Below are positions 33,383-41,397 of a stretch of 46,922 nucleotides of DNA, piece after piece. A program made the position numbers and the translations under genes. The DNA is from an uncultured Hyphomicrobiales bacterium. GTDB taxonomy: Bacteria; Pseudomonadota; Alphaproteobacteria; Rhizobiales; Beijerinckiaceae. The first letter of the stretch is position 1; every line of letters starts with the position of its first letter. The DNA is taken from assembly GCA_903884435.1 (NCBI GenBank), contig CAISEY010000272.1:1-46922 (forward strand). The letters run 5' to 3'. The notes under the pieces are model-generated. The model saw only the letters and a program-made list of their open reading frames with translations. It was not told the DNA's origin and did not search any database.

Positions 33383-34201
33383 TCAGTCCCTGCGCCAGAT
33401 GCCGAACGCATGTCCATGCGGTTGAGGATGCAATTCCGATGCCGGCCCCTCGCCGATCGCGCCGAGCATGGCGATCCAGTTCAGCAACTCGCCGCCGGCG
33501 TTGCCGGCGCGCAGCAATTGCAGCGGCGTCGCCTCGTCGACGAGATCCCTGACCTTGCCGGCGCGCATCAACTCCACCACGCGATCGACCCAGACGCGGT
33601 CCGGCACGCCGCTGCGATCCGCGGCCGGGATTTTCGGCCCGCCGATCTCCAGCGAGAACGAGCCGCTGGCGAAGACCGCGACGCGCAGGTCCCCGGGGAA
33701 GGTGCGGATGGCGCTGCCGATCGCCTGACCGAGCGCGAAGGCGCGCGAGGACAGGGGCAACGTGCTCGAGAAACAGTGAACGAAAATCGGCACGATCGCC
33801 AGCTTGCTGTTCGCGCCGATGAAGTGGAACGGCACGGAAAACGCGTGATCGACGCTGAACTCCTGGGTGATCGCGAAATCGAACCCGTCGGAAATTCCGC
33901 TCTTGTGGATATGCGCCGCCAGCGCCTCGTGCACCGGGATGGTATAGGCGGGCATCGGCGTCTGGTCGTTGGGGCCGCTCGTTCGCGGCGCCGCGCCAAC
34001 GGCGAACAACGGGAAATTGTCGAGGAAGAACGTGTTGAAATGATCGTTGGAGAAAATCAGCAGCACGTCCGCGTCGACGCTTTCCAAGTGCGCGCGCAGT
34101 TTCGCGTAGAGCTTGTTCTCGATGAAATCGGGGTTGCGCAGAACCACCGATGGAAGATTCGGAGAATGCGGAGCCCCGAGACCCGCGACGATTTTTGCCA
34201 T
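33383..34201 (-). CDS. LigB-like catalytic subunit of class III extradiol dioxygenase, with an altered active site
   Basis: Protein of 272 residues of the LigB superfamily, which opens catechol-type rings using Fe(II). The likely iron ligands are His12 (GAPHSPNL), His54 (FSNDHFN) and Glu238 (GGELLNW), matching His12, His61 and Glu242 of LigB. His119 in VDHAFSVPFHF matches the first conserved active-site histidine (His115 of MhpB). The second catalytic histidine, usual in GTGG-SH, is missing: the segment reads ASGSFSLEIGG with Leu184 at that place. The enzyme may use another base or belong to a divergent subfamily. First gene of the LigB-LigA-receptor unit. Confidence 0.88.
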   Translation of the reverse strand: MAKIVAGLGAPHSPNLPSVVLRNPDFIENKLYAKLRAHLESVDADVLLIFSNDHFNTFFLDNFPLFAVGAAPRTSGPNDQTPMPAYTIPVHEALAAHIHKSGISDGFDFAITQEFSVDHAFSVPFHFIGANSKLAIVPIFVHCFSSTLPLSSRAFALGQAIGSAIRTFPGDLRVAVFASGSFSLEIGGPKIPAADRSGVPDRVWVDRVVELMRAGKVRDLVDEATPLQLLRAGNAGGELLNWIAMLGAIGEGPASELHPQPHGHAFGIWRRD

Positions 34202-34259
34202 TCCCTCACCCGCTGATTTGCTCTCGCGGGCAGACTAGCGCGGCGGACGCGCGGCGCAC

Positions 34260-34280
34260 AAGCGCGGACGCGCCGCGCTT
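34260..34280. terminator. Hairpin downstream of the L,D-transpeptidase gene
   Basis: AAGCGCGG at 34260-34267 pairs perfectly with CCGCGCTT at 34273-34280, loop of 5, in the gap between the transpeptidase stop and the LigB-like start. It has no T-run on the minus strand, so it may be a weak or Rho-assisted terminator. No gene is visible in 34202-34337. Confidence 0.4.
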
Positions 34281-34337
34281 CGGTGTCGCGCCTTCCGCGC
34301 GAGCCGCCGCGGGACAGCTTTCAGAGGCGGGCGCCGG

Positions 34338-35054
34338 TCAGCCCAGCACCGTGACCGGCGTGCCGATCGACACGCGCGCGTAAAGATGCGCGATGTCCTG
34401 GTTGACCATGCGGATACAGCCGGACGACACATTGGTGCCGATGGTTTCGGGCTCCGTCGTGCCATGGATGCGGTAGCCGAGATCGTGGCCATCGCCCCAA
34501 AGATACATGGCGCGGGCGCCCAGCGGGCTCTTCGGCCCGCCGCGAACGCCGAGCCCGCGCGGCGTCGGCTCGAGCTTCTCGCGGATTTCCGGCTGGCGCT
34601 CCACCATTTCCCGCGGCGGAACCCAGTCCGGCCAGTCGCGCTTCATCTGGATATGGGCGGAGCCCGACCACAGGAATCCCTCCCGTCCCACGCCAACGCC
34701 GTATCGCGTCGCGACGCCGGGCGATTCCACGTAGTAGAGATGGCGCGACGAGGGATCGATGACGATCGAGCCGGGCTGTTCGGCCCGTTTGAATTCAACG
34801 CTTTGCCGGAGATAGACAGGATCGACCTGATCGTGGTCGAAGGCGGCGATGGGGAACCGCTCGCCTGGATAGTCGTTGTAAACGGCCTTGTAGTCCGGAC
34901 GCGAAATCGTGCGCGTGAGATTGGCGACGGGAATCGTGGAGGTCGTCTCGGGGCTCGTCGCGATCCCCGGCAGGATATCCTGGCCCGCGCAGCCCGGCAG
35001 GCCCGCGACAAGGGCGCCCACGCCGCCCACGCACACAAATCGACGACTGAACAT
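34338..35054 (-). CDS. L,D-transpeptidase (YkuD domain), exported, probable lipoprotein
   Basis: Periplasmic peptidoglycan enzyme of 238 residues that makes 3-3 cross-links or attaches proteins to the wall. The YkuD active site is complete: His197 (RIHGTTEPE), then Ser211, Cys213 and Arg215 in SSGCIRM. The N-terminus FSRRFVCVGGVGALVAGLPGC has an Arg-pair and a lipobox-like LPGC (Cys22), suggesting a lipid anchor. I start at the ATG ending at 35054 because AGGTG lies about 7 nt upstream; the ATG at 35060 is too close to it. The same strand carries TerC upstream, 60 nt away, with no obvious functional link. Confidence 0.93.
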   Translation of the reverse strand: MFSRRFVCVGGVGALVAGLPGCAGQDILPGIATSPETTSTIPVANLTRTISRPDYKAVYNDYPGERFPIAAFDHDQVDPVYLRQSVEFKRAEQPGSIVIDPSSRHLYYVESPGVATRYGVGVGREGFLWSGSAHIQMKRDWPDWVPPREMVERQPEIREKLEPTPRGLGVRGGPKSPLGARAMYLWGDGHDLGYRIHGTTEPETIGTNVSSGCIRMVNQDIAHLYARVSIGTPVTVLG

Positions 35055-35114
35055 ACGCATTCACCTGAAAACCGGACGACGGAACAACCCGAGTTTCGCC
35101 CGGCTTGGTTAATT

Positions 35115-35843
35115 TCAGGTGTGCGTCCGGCGCTTCTTCCGCGCGATCGTGTTCAGAGCCTCGACGAAAACGCTGAAGCCGATGGCCGCGTAAACGAATC
35201 CCTTGGGGACGTGAACGCCAAACCCGTCGGCCACCAGCACCATGCCGATCAGCAACAGAAACGAGAGCGCGAGCATTTTCACCGTCGCGTGCGCGTTGAC
35301 GAATCGCGCCACGGGCCCAGACGCGAACAGCATGATCGCCACCGCGATCACGACCGCGCACGCCATCACCGCGAAATCGTCGGACATGCCAACCGCGGTG
35401 ATCACGCTGTCGAGCGAGAACACGATGTCGAGCGCCATGATGGAGGCCACGACGCGCGCGAGGCTCGCGGCGGCGCGGGGCGCGGAATCCCCCTCCGCCT
35501 CGCCCTCGATCTGCTCGTGGATCTCCTGCGTGCCCTTGTAGAGCAGGAAGGCGCCGCCGCCGATCATCACGAGATCGCGCCAGGAAAAGCTCTGGCCAGC
35601 CAGACTGAACAGCGGCGTTTTCAGCGACACGATGAAGGAAATCGAGCCGAGAAGCGCGAGCCGCATCAGCAGCGCCGCCGCGAGGCCGAGACGGCGCGCC
35701 AGCCCCTGTCGCTCCTTTGGCAGCCGGTCGGCGGTGATGGAGATGAAAACGAGATTGTCGATGCCCAGCACGATTTCAAGCGCCGTCAGCGTCAGCAGCG
35801 CCGCCCAGGTCGAGGGGTTCGAAAGCCAGTCGAAAAAAGCCAG
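35115..35843 (-). CDS. TerC-family integral membrane protein, likely CTG start
   Basis: Inner-membrane protein of about 242 residues with seven or so helices. The TerC signatures are visible: LLTLTALEIVLGIDNLVFI near 16-34 and IMALDIVFSLDSVITAVG near 135-152, whose acidic residues are thought to bind metal. Family members export manganese or aid metalation of secreted proteins. The start is odd: no in-frame ATG, GTG or TTG lies at the expected place, but a CTG ending at 35843 has GGAGG 6 nt upstream and gives the family's usual N-terminus. The only longer option is a TTG at 35990 inside the upstream terminator hairpin. Confidence 0.88.
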   Translation of the reverse strand: MAFFDWLSNPSTWAALLTLTALEIVLGIDNLVFISITADRLPKERQGLARRLGLAAALLMRLALLGSISFIVSLKTPLFSLAGQSFSWRDLVMIGGGAFLLYKGTQEIHEQIEGEAEGDSAPRAAASLARVVASIMALDIVFSLDSVITAVGMSDDFAVMACAVVIAVAIMLFASGPVARFVNAHATVKMLALSFLLLIGMVLVADGFGVHVPKGFVYAAIGFSVFVEALNTIARKKRRTHT

Positions 35844-35975
35844 GAGCGGCCTCCAGTGCGATCGCGCGGCGTGGGCGCAAGGGCATGTGGAAGTCCGACA
35901 TCGCCGCCGACGCCTCGGCGGCCAGAGGGGCCCGGACCAGTCCGCGAACGCGGACGAATTCAGAATGGGAAAAGC

Positions 35976-36000
35976 CTCCCGCCCCGTCAAGGGGCGGGAG
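35976..36000 (-). terminator. Intrinsic terminator of the DoxX gene
   Basis: A perfect 10-bp stem, CTCCCGCCCC at 35976-35985 with GGGGCGGGAG at 35991-36000, and a 5-nt loop. Read on the minus strand it is followed by CTTTTCCC, a short T-run. The DoxX stop codon (35987-35989) sits in the loop, so the end of the gene and its terminator overlap. Confidence 0.7.
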
Positions 36001-36502
36001 AGCGACGGCCTCGATCAGCGACCGGGCCGCCGGTCGCCCAGCGAAGCAGACCGTTGTTCGCGACGAAAGGAAGCCGCGCCGCGACCGCGTCCAGTCCGGC
36101 GACGCGCCCGGCGTTTTTCGCCACCAGCCAGACGAGAACCACGAGATAGACGATGTGATAATCGACGAGAAAATTGTTGTGGTTCTCGATGTACGGGAAA
36201 TCCATGTGCGCGAACCAGTAGGTCAGCAGCAGCGCCGCGCCGCAGGACGCGCTGAGCCGGACCATGAGCCCGACAAGCAGCGAAAGCCCGATCAGCAAGT
36301 GACCCCAGGCGACGAGAAACGTCGTGACCGGCGCCATGGCCGGCGTCGTGAACGGCGTGAACAGGGCGTGAAACGTTTTCGTCCCGCGCAGGAAGCCGAC
36401 GACGGAAAAATCTCCGAAAATCTGATGCGAAGCCGCGTAGAGAAACGTCCACGCCATCAGAAAGCGCAGAACGAAAGCGATCTTGCGGTCGAAGGCGGTC
36501 AT
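35987..36502 (-). CDS. DoxX/DoxD-like membrane protein
   Basis: Inner-membrane protein of 171 residues with four helices, similar to DoxX/DoxD subunits of quinone-reducing enzymes such as thiosulfate:quinone oxidoreductase. Early FLMAWTFLYAASHQIFGDF and the middle VAWGHLLIGLSLLVGL with RLSASCGAALLL follow the family pattern. The segment FPYIENHNNFLVDYHIVYL lies before the last helix. Start: ATG ending at 36502 with GGAGG 6 nt upstream; this ATG overlaps the stop of a possible 31-residue leader frame. The exact redox role is unknown, and no sulfur-oxidation genes are near. Confidence 0.85.
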   Translation of the reverse strand: MTAFDRKIAFVLRFLMAWTFLYAASHQIFGDFSVVGFLRGTKTFHALFTPFTTPAMAPVTTFLVAWGHLLIGLSLLVGLMVRLSASCGAALLLTYWFAHMDFPYIENHNNFLVDYHIVYLVVLVWLVAKNAGRVAGLDAVAARLPFVANNGLLRWATGGPVADRGRRSPAP

Positions 36503-36594
36503 GACCGGCCTCCGGCGCGAACGCTCGCCCGCGCCAACGGGAGCGTCCCGCGAGCGAGAACCAGCGCCAGAATTGCGATCAGTGTGAATGCCAT
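36499..36594 (-). CDS. Possible 31-residue hydrophobic peptide overlapping the DoxX start
   Basis: An ATG ending at 36594 opens a 31-codon frame (MAFTLIAILALVLARG, then a basic tail) whose TGA overlaps the DoxX ATG as ATGA. The peptide has a hydrophobic half like a single membrane helix or leader peptide. A ribosome site is weak (GGAAC). The overlap suggests translational coupling, but a chance frame is possible. Confidence 0.3.
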   Translation of the reverse strand: MAFTLIAILALVLARGTLPLARASVRAGGRS

Positions 36595-36718
36595 TGCGGG
36601 AGTTCCATGTTCCGTCGCGTCGGTAGACAACGACACAGGACACGGAACGCGCCCCCGGCGCCTTGACGCAACGCAAGCGCGCGCGGGAACCCGCTGATAA
36701 TTTTGGCGAAAGACGGCG

Positions 36719-39073
36719 CTAGCGGCGCGCCGCCTGAATGGCTTCCCACACGCGCAGGGGCGTCGCGGGCATGTCGATGTGGGTGACGCCGAGCGGCGCC
36801 AGGGCGTCGACGATGGCGTTCATGATCGAGGTGAGCGACCCGGCGCACCCGGCCTCGCCACAGCCCTTGACGCCGAGCGGATTGGTTGTCGCCTTCGTGG
36901 GGAGCGAGTCATAGGCGAACATCGGGGCGTTCGCGGCGCGCGGCATCCCGTAGTCCATGAACGAGCCCGTCGCGAGCTGTCCATCCTCGTCATAGACGGT
37001 GCGCTCGACGAGGCACTGGCCGATGCCCTGTACGACGCCGCCGATGACCTGCCCCTTGACGATCATCGGGTTCACCATCACGCCGAAGTCGCCAACCATC
37101 GAATATTTCACGATGTCGGTCACGCCGGTCTCGGGATCGATCTCGACCTCGCACACATGGCAGCCAGTGGGGAAAGTCGCCGGCTTGGCGCTCGAAATGT
37201 GATCGACGTCGAGCGACGACGGCGCGCCCTCCGGCAGCTTCACGCCCTCGCGGAGCCTCCTCGCGATCTCCCTGATGGAAATCGAACGGTCGGTGCCCAC
37301 CACGCCGAAACGGCCCTTCTCGAAGGCGATGTCGGCGACGCCCGCCTCGAGCAGGTGCGAGGCGACGATCTTGCCTTTTTCGATCACCTTCGCGCTCGCC
37401 TCGACGATCGCCGTGCCGGAGCACATCAGCGATTTCGACCCGCCGGTGCCGGAGCCCGCGCGCAATTCGTCGGAGTCCGTCTGATGAACGCGGATGGCGT
37501 CGAAGGGCACGCCGAGCTCCGTGGACATGACCTGGGCGAAGGTCGTCCAGTGTCCCTGGCCGTGATCGTGCGAGCCGGTGAGCAGGGTGACGGTTCCGTC
37601 CGCGCCAAACCGGATGTCGCCAAGTTCGCCCGCGACGGGCGCGGTGACTTCGACGAACTGGCCGATGCCGCGCCCGCGCAGCTTGCCGCGCTTTTCGCTG
37701 TCGGCCTTGCGCGCCGCGTAGCCGTTCCAGTCGGACAGATCGAGCGCCTTGTCGAGAATGGCCGGGAAATCGCCGGAATCGTAGGTCGATCCCGATGGCG
37801 TTTTCGCCGGCATGTCGCTGGCGGGAATGTGATTGCGGCGCCGGATCTCGACGGGATCGATGCCCATCTCGCGCGCCGCGTTGTCGATCAGGCGCTCCAT
37901 GAAGTAATTGCCCTCGGGGCGCCCGGCGCCGCGATAGGCGGTGATCGGAGCCGTGTTGGTGAAGACGCACAGCGTGTTCACCTCGATCAGCGGCGTTTTA
38001 TAGGCGCCGTTGACGTGCTTGACGATGTTGAAGGTCGAGAACAGCGGCCCGATCTGGGTCATGTAGCCGCCGAGATTGCCGAACCCGTTGCAACGCACCG
38101 CGAGAAAATGGCCATCCTTGTCGAGCGCGAGTTCGCACAGGAACTCCATGTCGCGGCCATGATGGTCGGACACGAAGGACTCCGAGCGCTTGTCGAGTTG
38201 CTTGACGGGCTTGCCGAGTTCGCGCGCGGCGTGCATCGCGCAAACATATTCCGGGAACATCGAGCCCTTCATGCCGAAGGAGCCGCCGACGTTAGTCGCG
38301 ACGAAACGCATCTTGTCCTTGCCAACCTTCATCATCTCCGCGGCGTTGGCCTGCGAGCCCGTGACGCCCTGCGTCGAGGCGTAGAGCGTGAACTTGCCCG
38401 TCGCCGCGTCATGGGCCGCGACGCAGCCGCGCGGCTCCATGGCGTTGATGACGACGCGACTGTCGACGAGATTGATCCGCGTCACGTGCGCGGCCTTCGC
38501 GAAGGCTTCCGCCACTTTTTCGCTGTCGCCGAAATGATAGTCGAGCGCGACGTTGTTCGGCACGTCGGGCAGAATTTGCGGCGCTCCGGGCTTCGCCGCG
38601 TCGCGGGCCTCGATCACCGCGGGGAGAGACTCCACGTCGAGCACGACGGCTTCGGCCGCGTCCTGCGCCTGCGCCGCCGTGGTGGCGATCACGCAGGCCA
38701 CGGGATCGCCGACGAAGCGCACGCGGTCCGTCGCCAGCGCGTAACGCGCGGGCTTGAGCATCGGCTTGCCATCGCGTCCGTTGAGCGAGGCGCGATAGGG
38801 AAACGGCCCGTAGCCAGCCTTGTTCAGATCCTCGCCCGTGTAGACCGCGAGCACGCCCGGCATGGCCCGCGCGTCGGACGTGTCGATGGATTTGATGATT
38901 CCGTGCGCGTGCGTCGAACGCACCATCGCCATGTAGACCTGGCCGGGGAGATTCACGTCGTCGGTGTAGGAGCCCCGGCCCTGAAGAAGGCGCAAATCCT
39001 CGTTGCGCGCGACCGGCTGGCCGACGCTGAATTTCATCAGGGAAAGCTGTTCTTCGTCGACGCGAACGTTCAT
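36719..39073 (-). CDS. Orphan CoxL-like molybdopterin-binding large subunit
   Basis: Molybdenum hydroxylase catalytic subunit of the xanthine dehydrogenase/CO dehydrogenase family, 784 residues. Seen: VARNEDLRLLQGRGSYTDD at the N-terminus, a Gln loop HDHGQGHWTTFAQ, the active-site loop ITAYRGAGRPEG and the terminal GVKGCGEAGCAGS with the catalytic glutamate. The loop is AYRGAGR, not the AYRCSFR of true CO dehydrogenase, so it is a form II-like enzyme of unknown substrate. No signal peptide, hence cytoplasmic, unlike the Tat-exported enzyme at 27364. The usual FeS and FAD subunits are not in the window. Start: ATG ending at 39073 after AGGAAG. It lies 78 bp downstream of the FNR-type regulator, same strand. 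Confidence 0.91.
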   Translation of the reverse strand: MNVRVDEEQLSLMKFSVGQPVARNEDLRLLQGRGSYTDDVNLPGQVYMAMVRSTHAHGIIKSIDTSDARAMPGVLAVYTGEDLNKAGYGPFPYRASLNGRDGKPMLKPARYALATDRVRFVGDPVACVIATTAAQAQDAAEAVVLDVESLPAVIEARDAAKPGAPQILPDVPNNVALDYHFGDSEKVAEAFAKAAHVTRINLVDSRVVINAMEPRGCVAAHDAATGKFTLYASTQGVTGSQANAAEMMKVGKDKMRFVATNVGGSFGMKGSMFPEYVCAMHAARELGKPVKQLDKRSESFVSDHHGRDMEFLCELALDKDGHFLAVRCNGFGNLGGYMTQIGPLFSTFNIVKHVNGAYKTPLIEVNTLCVFTNTAPITAYRGAGRPEGNYFMERLIDNAAREMGIDPVEIRRRNHIPASDMPAKTPSGSTYDSGDFPAILDKALDLSDWNGYAARKADSEKRGKLRGRGIGQFVEVTAPVAGELGDIRFGADGTVTLLTGSHDHGQGHWTTFAQVMSTELGVPFDAIRVHQTDSDELRAGSGTGGSKSLMCSGTAIVEASAKVIEKGKIVASHLLEAGVADIAFEKGRFGVVGTDRSISIREIARRLREGVKLPEGAPSSLDVDHISSAKPATFPTGCHVCEVEIDPETGVTDIVKYSMVGDFGVMVNPMIVKGQVIGGVVQGIGQCLVERTVYDEDGQLATGSFMDYGMPRAANAPMFAYDSLPTKATTNPLGVKGCGEAGCAGSLTSIMNAIVDALAPLGVTHIDMPATPLRVWEAIQAARR

Positions 39074-39151
39074 GGCGCGGGCTTCCTGCGGCGGGTTGGA
39101 AATGTCGCCGCAAGATAAGGCATCGCGCGTCCGGGTCAAACCCCGAAGCGA

Positions 39152-39898
39152 TTACGTCGCGGCGATGGACGCGAGGCGTTTCAGATCGAGCAGACGCACG
39201 CCGTCGGGCACGATGACGAGGGCTTTCTCGCGCGCGAGTTTGCTGAACATGCGGCTCACGGTCTCGACGGTGAGACCGAGGAAATCGCCAATGTCCTGAC
39301 GCGTCATCGGCAGCGGAACGTGAACGGTGGAAGAATCGATGCGCGCGAGCCGATCGCGCAGACCGATCAGAAAGGCCACCACCTTTTCCTCGGCGGTGCG
39401 CCGCCCGAGGATCACCATCTGGTCCTGCGCGAGGCTGAGTTCGTGACTGGCGATGGCGTGCAGGCGCCGCAGCAGATGCGGCTTGCGGTCGAGCAGCGCC
39501 GAGAAATCCCGCCGCCCGAACTGGCAGGCGTTCACGGGCGTCAGCGCGTCGGCGGAAAAAGCGTTCTTCTCGCTCATGGCGAGGCCGAGAAAATCGCCGG
39601 GGAGCGCGAAGCCCACGATCTGCCGGCGCCCGTCCGGCAGGAGTTTATAGAGCCGAACCGAACCGGACGTAATATTATAGACGCTTTCGGAGGGCTCGTC
39701 CTGGTTGAACAGGTGATCGCGCGGGGCGAAGCAGGCGCTCCGGAGAATGTCCTCGAGGGCGCAGAATTCGTCGGGTTCGAGAGCCGCGCAGACGCTGAGC
39801 TTGCGCACGCCGCAATGCGAGCAACGGGACGCGCCATTGGCGCGCGGGCAGCCGGCGTCGGGTTCTCTGAACATCGTCATGGCGGCGGACATGACCAT
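39152..39898 (-). CDS. Crp/Fnr-family regulator, FnrN-like oxygen sensor
   Basis: Transcription factor of 248 residues. The N-terminus has a Cys-x2-Cys-x7-Cys cluster (Cys26, 29, 37: CSHCGVRKLSVC) and a fourth cysteine, Cys125 (VNACQF), the ligand set of a [4Fe-4S] cluster that senses oxygen as in FNR/FnrN. A cyclic-nucleotide-binding-like barrel follows, then a winged helix with TRQDIGDFLGLTVETVSRMF; the E-x-x-S-R of the recognition helix predicts the site TTGAT/C-N4-A/GTCAA. A near-match lies 49 bp upstream of its start. ATG at 39892 is an equally good start. It probably switches respiration or molybdenum enzymes with oxygen supply; the CoxL-like gene follows it. Confidence 0.93.
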   Translation of the reverse strand: MVMSAAMTMFREPDAGCPRANGASRCSHCGVRKLSVCAALEPDEFCALEDILRSACFAPRDHLFNQDEPSESVYNITSGSVRLYKLLPDGRRQIVGFALPGDFLGLAMSEKNAFSADALTPVNACQFGRRDFSALLDRKPHLLRRLHAIASHELSLAQDQMVILGRRTAEEKVVAFLIGLRDRLARIDSSTVHVPLPMTRQDIGDFLGLTVETVSRMFSKLAREKALVIVPDGVRLLDLKRLASIAAT

Positions 39899-39946
39899 AC
39901 TCCCTCGTTTTGAGCAACCTTTGGCCGGCGATTTCGCGCGGCTTCA

Positions 39947-39960
39947 TTGACGCATGTCAT
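39947..39960. promoter_or_regulatory. Near-consensus FNR/FixK box
   Basis: TTGAC-GCAT-GTCAT matches the dyad TTGAY-N4-RTCAA at nine of ten fixed positions. It lies between the divergent fnr-like gene and the gene at 39995, 49 bp from the former and 34 bp from the latter, so it could serve autoregulation or control of the neighbour. Confidence 0.55.
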
Positions 39961-39994
39961 TGTTGCCGGTTCCGGCGGAGTGGAAATTCCCCAC

Positions 39995-40462
39995 ATGAGC
40001 GCGGACGTCCTGATCTTCAGACCGGTCTTTAAATCAGTTCGCGTCGACTGGCGAGGGGCGCCGCGCGCCTTTCCATTGATTCAACTCTACGATCCGCGCC
40101 AGACCGTCGCCGGATGGACGCAGTTTGTCCGTTCCCACGGGCGGGCGGGGCGCAGCGGCGTCAATGCAATCGAGGACCAGCGCGGCTATCTGCACGCGAT
40201 TTTCATCTGGCGGGTCGAAAACCACCTGCTCTGGCGCCGCACGCTCCGGATCGCGACCCTCGTGCTGGGCGGCCTGCCCGGGCGCGCCGTTCAGGAGGCC
40301 GCCGGCGCGGCCTTGCGCGAACTCGCCCATCTGCTCGACTGCGAGACGATCCTCGTCGAGGCGAACGAGGAGCATCACGGCCTTCATCCGCAGTTCCTGC
40401 TCATGTCGGGGTTCACTCCCGTGTCGGGCGCCGTCTACATGCGGAAAATGGACCCGCTCTGA
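39995..40462 (+). CDS. Conserved-looking protein of unknown function
   Basis: Protein of 155 residues that I do not recognise. It is soluble, with no signal peptide, starting [20 protein letters not shown] and containing a helix-rich middle ([19 protein letters not shown]), an acidic/His stretch [12 protein letters not shown] and a final strand pair [13 protein letters not shown]. The overall pattern is somewhat like small acetyltransferase-fold proteins, without a clear acetyl-CoA motif. I start at the ATG at 39995; an upstream TTG at 39947 falls inside the FNR box and lacks a ribosome site. It is divergent from the FNR-like regulator and may be under its control. Confidence 0.65.
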   Translation: MSADVLIFRPVFKSVRVDWRGAPRAFPLIQLYDPRQTVAGWTQFVRSHGRAGRSGVNAIEDQRGYLHAIFIWRVENHLLWRRTLRIATLVLGGLPGRAVQEAAGAALRELAHLLDCETILVEANEEHHGLHPQFLLMSGFTPVSGAVYMRKMDPL

Positions 40463-40593
40463 CGGTCGCGGGCGCCGCGGAAATGTCTTCGCCTTTTCAC
40501 GCTCATGCTTTATTCGTTAGACCCCGCCAGGGCGGGTTCCGGCGCGGCGAACCGCGATCCACGCCGGGAATCGGGAACCGCGCCAGGATTTTC

Positions 40594-41382
40594 ATGCCCC
40601 GAAAAGCTTTGAATTTCGACCGGGCGAAAATCGCCTTCCTGTCGTCGGGCTCTCCGGAAGCGGATCAGGCGGCGGCGGCGCTGGCGGCGCGTTACGGCAA
40701 CGGCCCGCCCGACGAGGCCGACGTGGTCGTGGCGCTGGGCGGCGACGGCCTCATGTTGCAGACGCTGCACCGGTTCATGTCTTCGGGCAAGCCGATTTAC
40801 GGCATGAACCGCGGCTCCGTCGGCTTCCTGATGAACGAGTTCCAGACCGACAACCTGCGCGAGCGGCTGGCCGCGGCGCGAACCTCCATCGTTCATCCGC
40901 TCATCATGCGGGCGCGCACGGAAGGCGGCGAGGAAGTGACCGCGCGCGCGATCAACGAAGTGTCCCTGCTCCGGCAATCCTATCAGGCCGCGAAAATGCG
41001 GATTTCCATCGACGGCACCGAACGGATGCGCGAACTGGTCGCCGACGGGGTTCTCGTCGCGACCCCGGCCGGCTCGACCGCCTACAACCTGTCCGTGAAC
41101 GGCCCCATCGTGCCCCTGGGCGCGCCGCTCGTGGCGCTGACGCCCATCTCGGCCTTTCGCCCGCGCCGCTGGCGCGGCGCCCTGCTGCCGGACACGGCGA
41201 AGGTCGCGATCGACATTCTGGAACCGGAAAAGCGCCCCGTGAACGCCGTCGCCGACCATTTCGAAACGAAGAACGTCGTTCGCGTTGAAATCGCGATGGA
41301 TCATGAAACCGGACTCGTTTTGCTGCACGATCCCGGCCATTCCCTCGACGAACGGATATTGCGGGAACAATTCGGCAATTGA
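40594..41382 (+). CDS. nadK: NAD kinase
   Basis: Cytoplasmic enzyme of 262 residues that phosphorylates NAD to NADP, the only route to NADP in most bacteria. The GGDG motif ([15 protein letters not shown]) and the second signature [20 protein letters not shown] are intact; an NEVSLLR segment between them is the NAD-contact region. AGGA lies 6 nt before the ATG at 40594; the much longer open frame upstream overlaps the preceding gene and is rejected. The next gene, 15 nt downstream, is a large TPR glycosyltransferase. Confidence 0.96.
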   Translation: MPRKALNFDRAKIAFLSSGSPEADQAAAALAARYGNGPPDEADVVVALGGDGLMLQTLHRFMSSGKPIYGMNRGSVGFLMNEFQTDNLRERLAAARTSIVHPLIMRARTEGGEEVTARAINEVSLLRQSYQAAKMRISIDGTERMRELVADGVLVATPAGSTAYNLSVNGPIVPLGAPLVALTPISAFRPRRWRGALLPDTAKVAIDILEPEKRPVNAVADHFETKNVVRVEIAMDHETGLVLLHDPGHSLDERILREQFGN

Positions 41383-41397
41383 ACGAGGGGAAATCCC

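Noticed and set aside
36719..39073. Carbon monoxide dehydrogenase large subunit (true CoxL)
   Set aside because: The active-site loop is AYRGAGR instead of AYRCSFR and no CoxM/CoxS genes are adjacent, so CO oxidation is not supported.
39947..39994. TTG start extending the unknown protein at 39995
   Set aside because: The extra codons read through the FNR box, lack a ribosome site and add no recognisable sequence.
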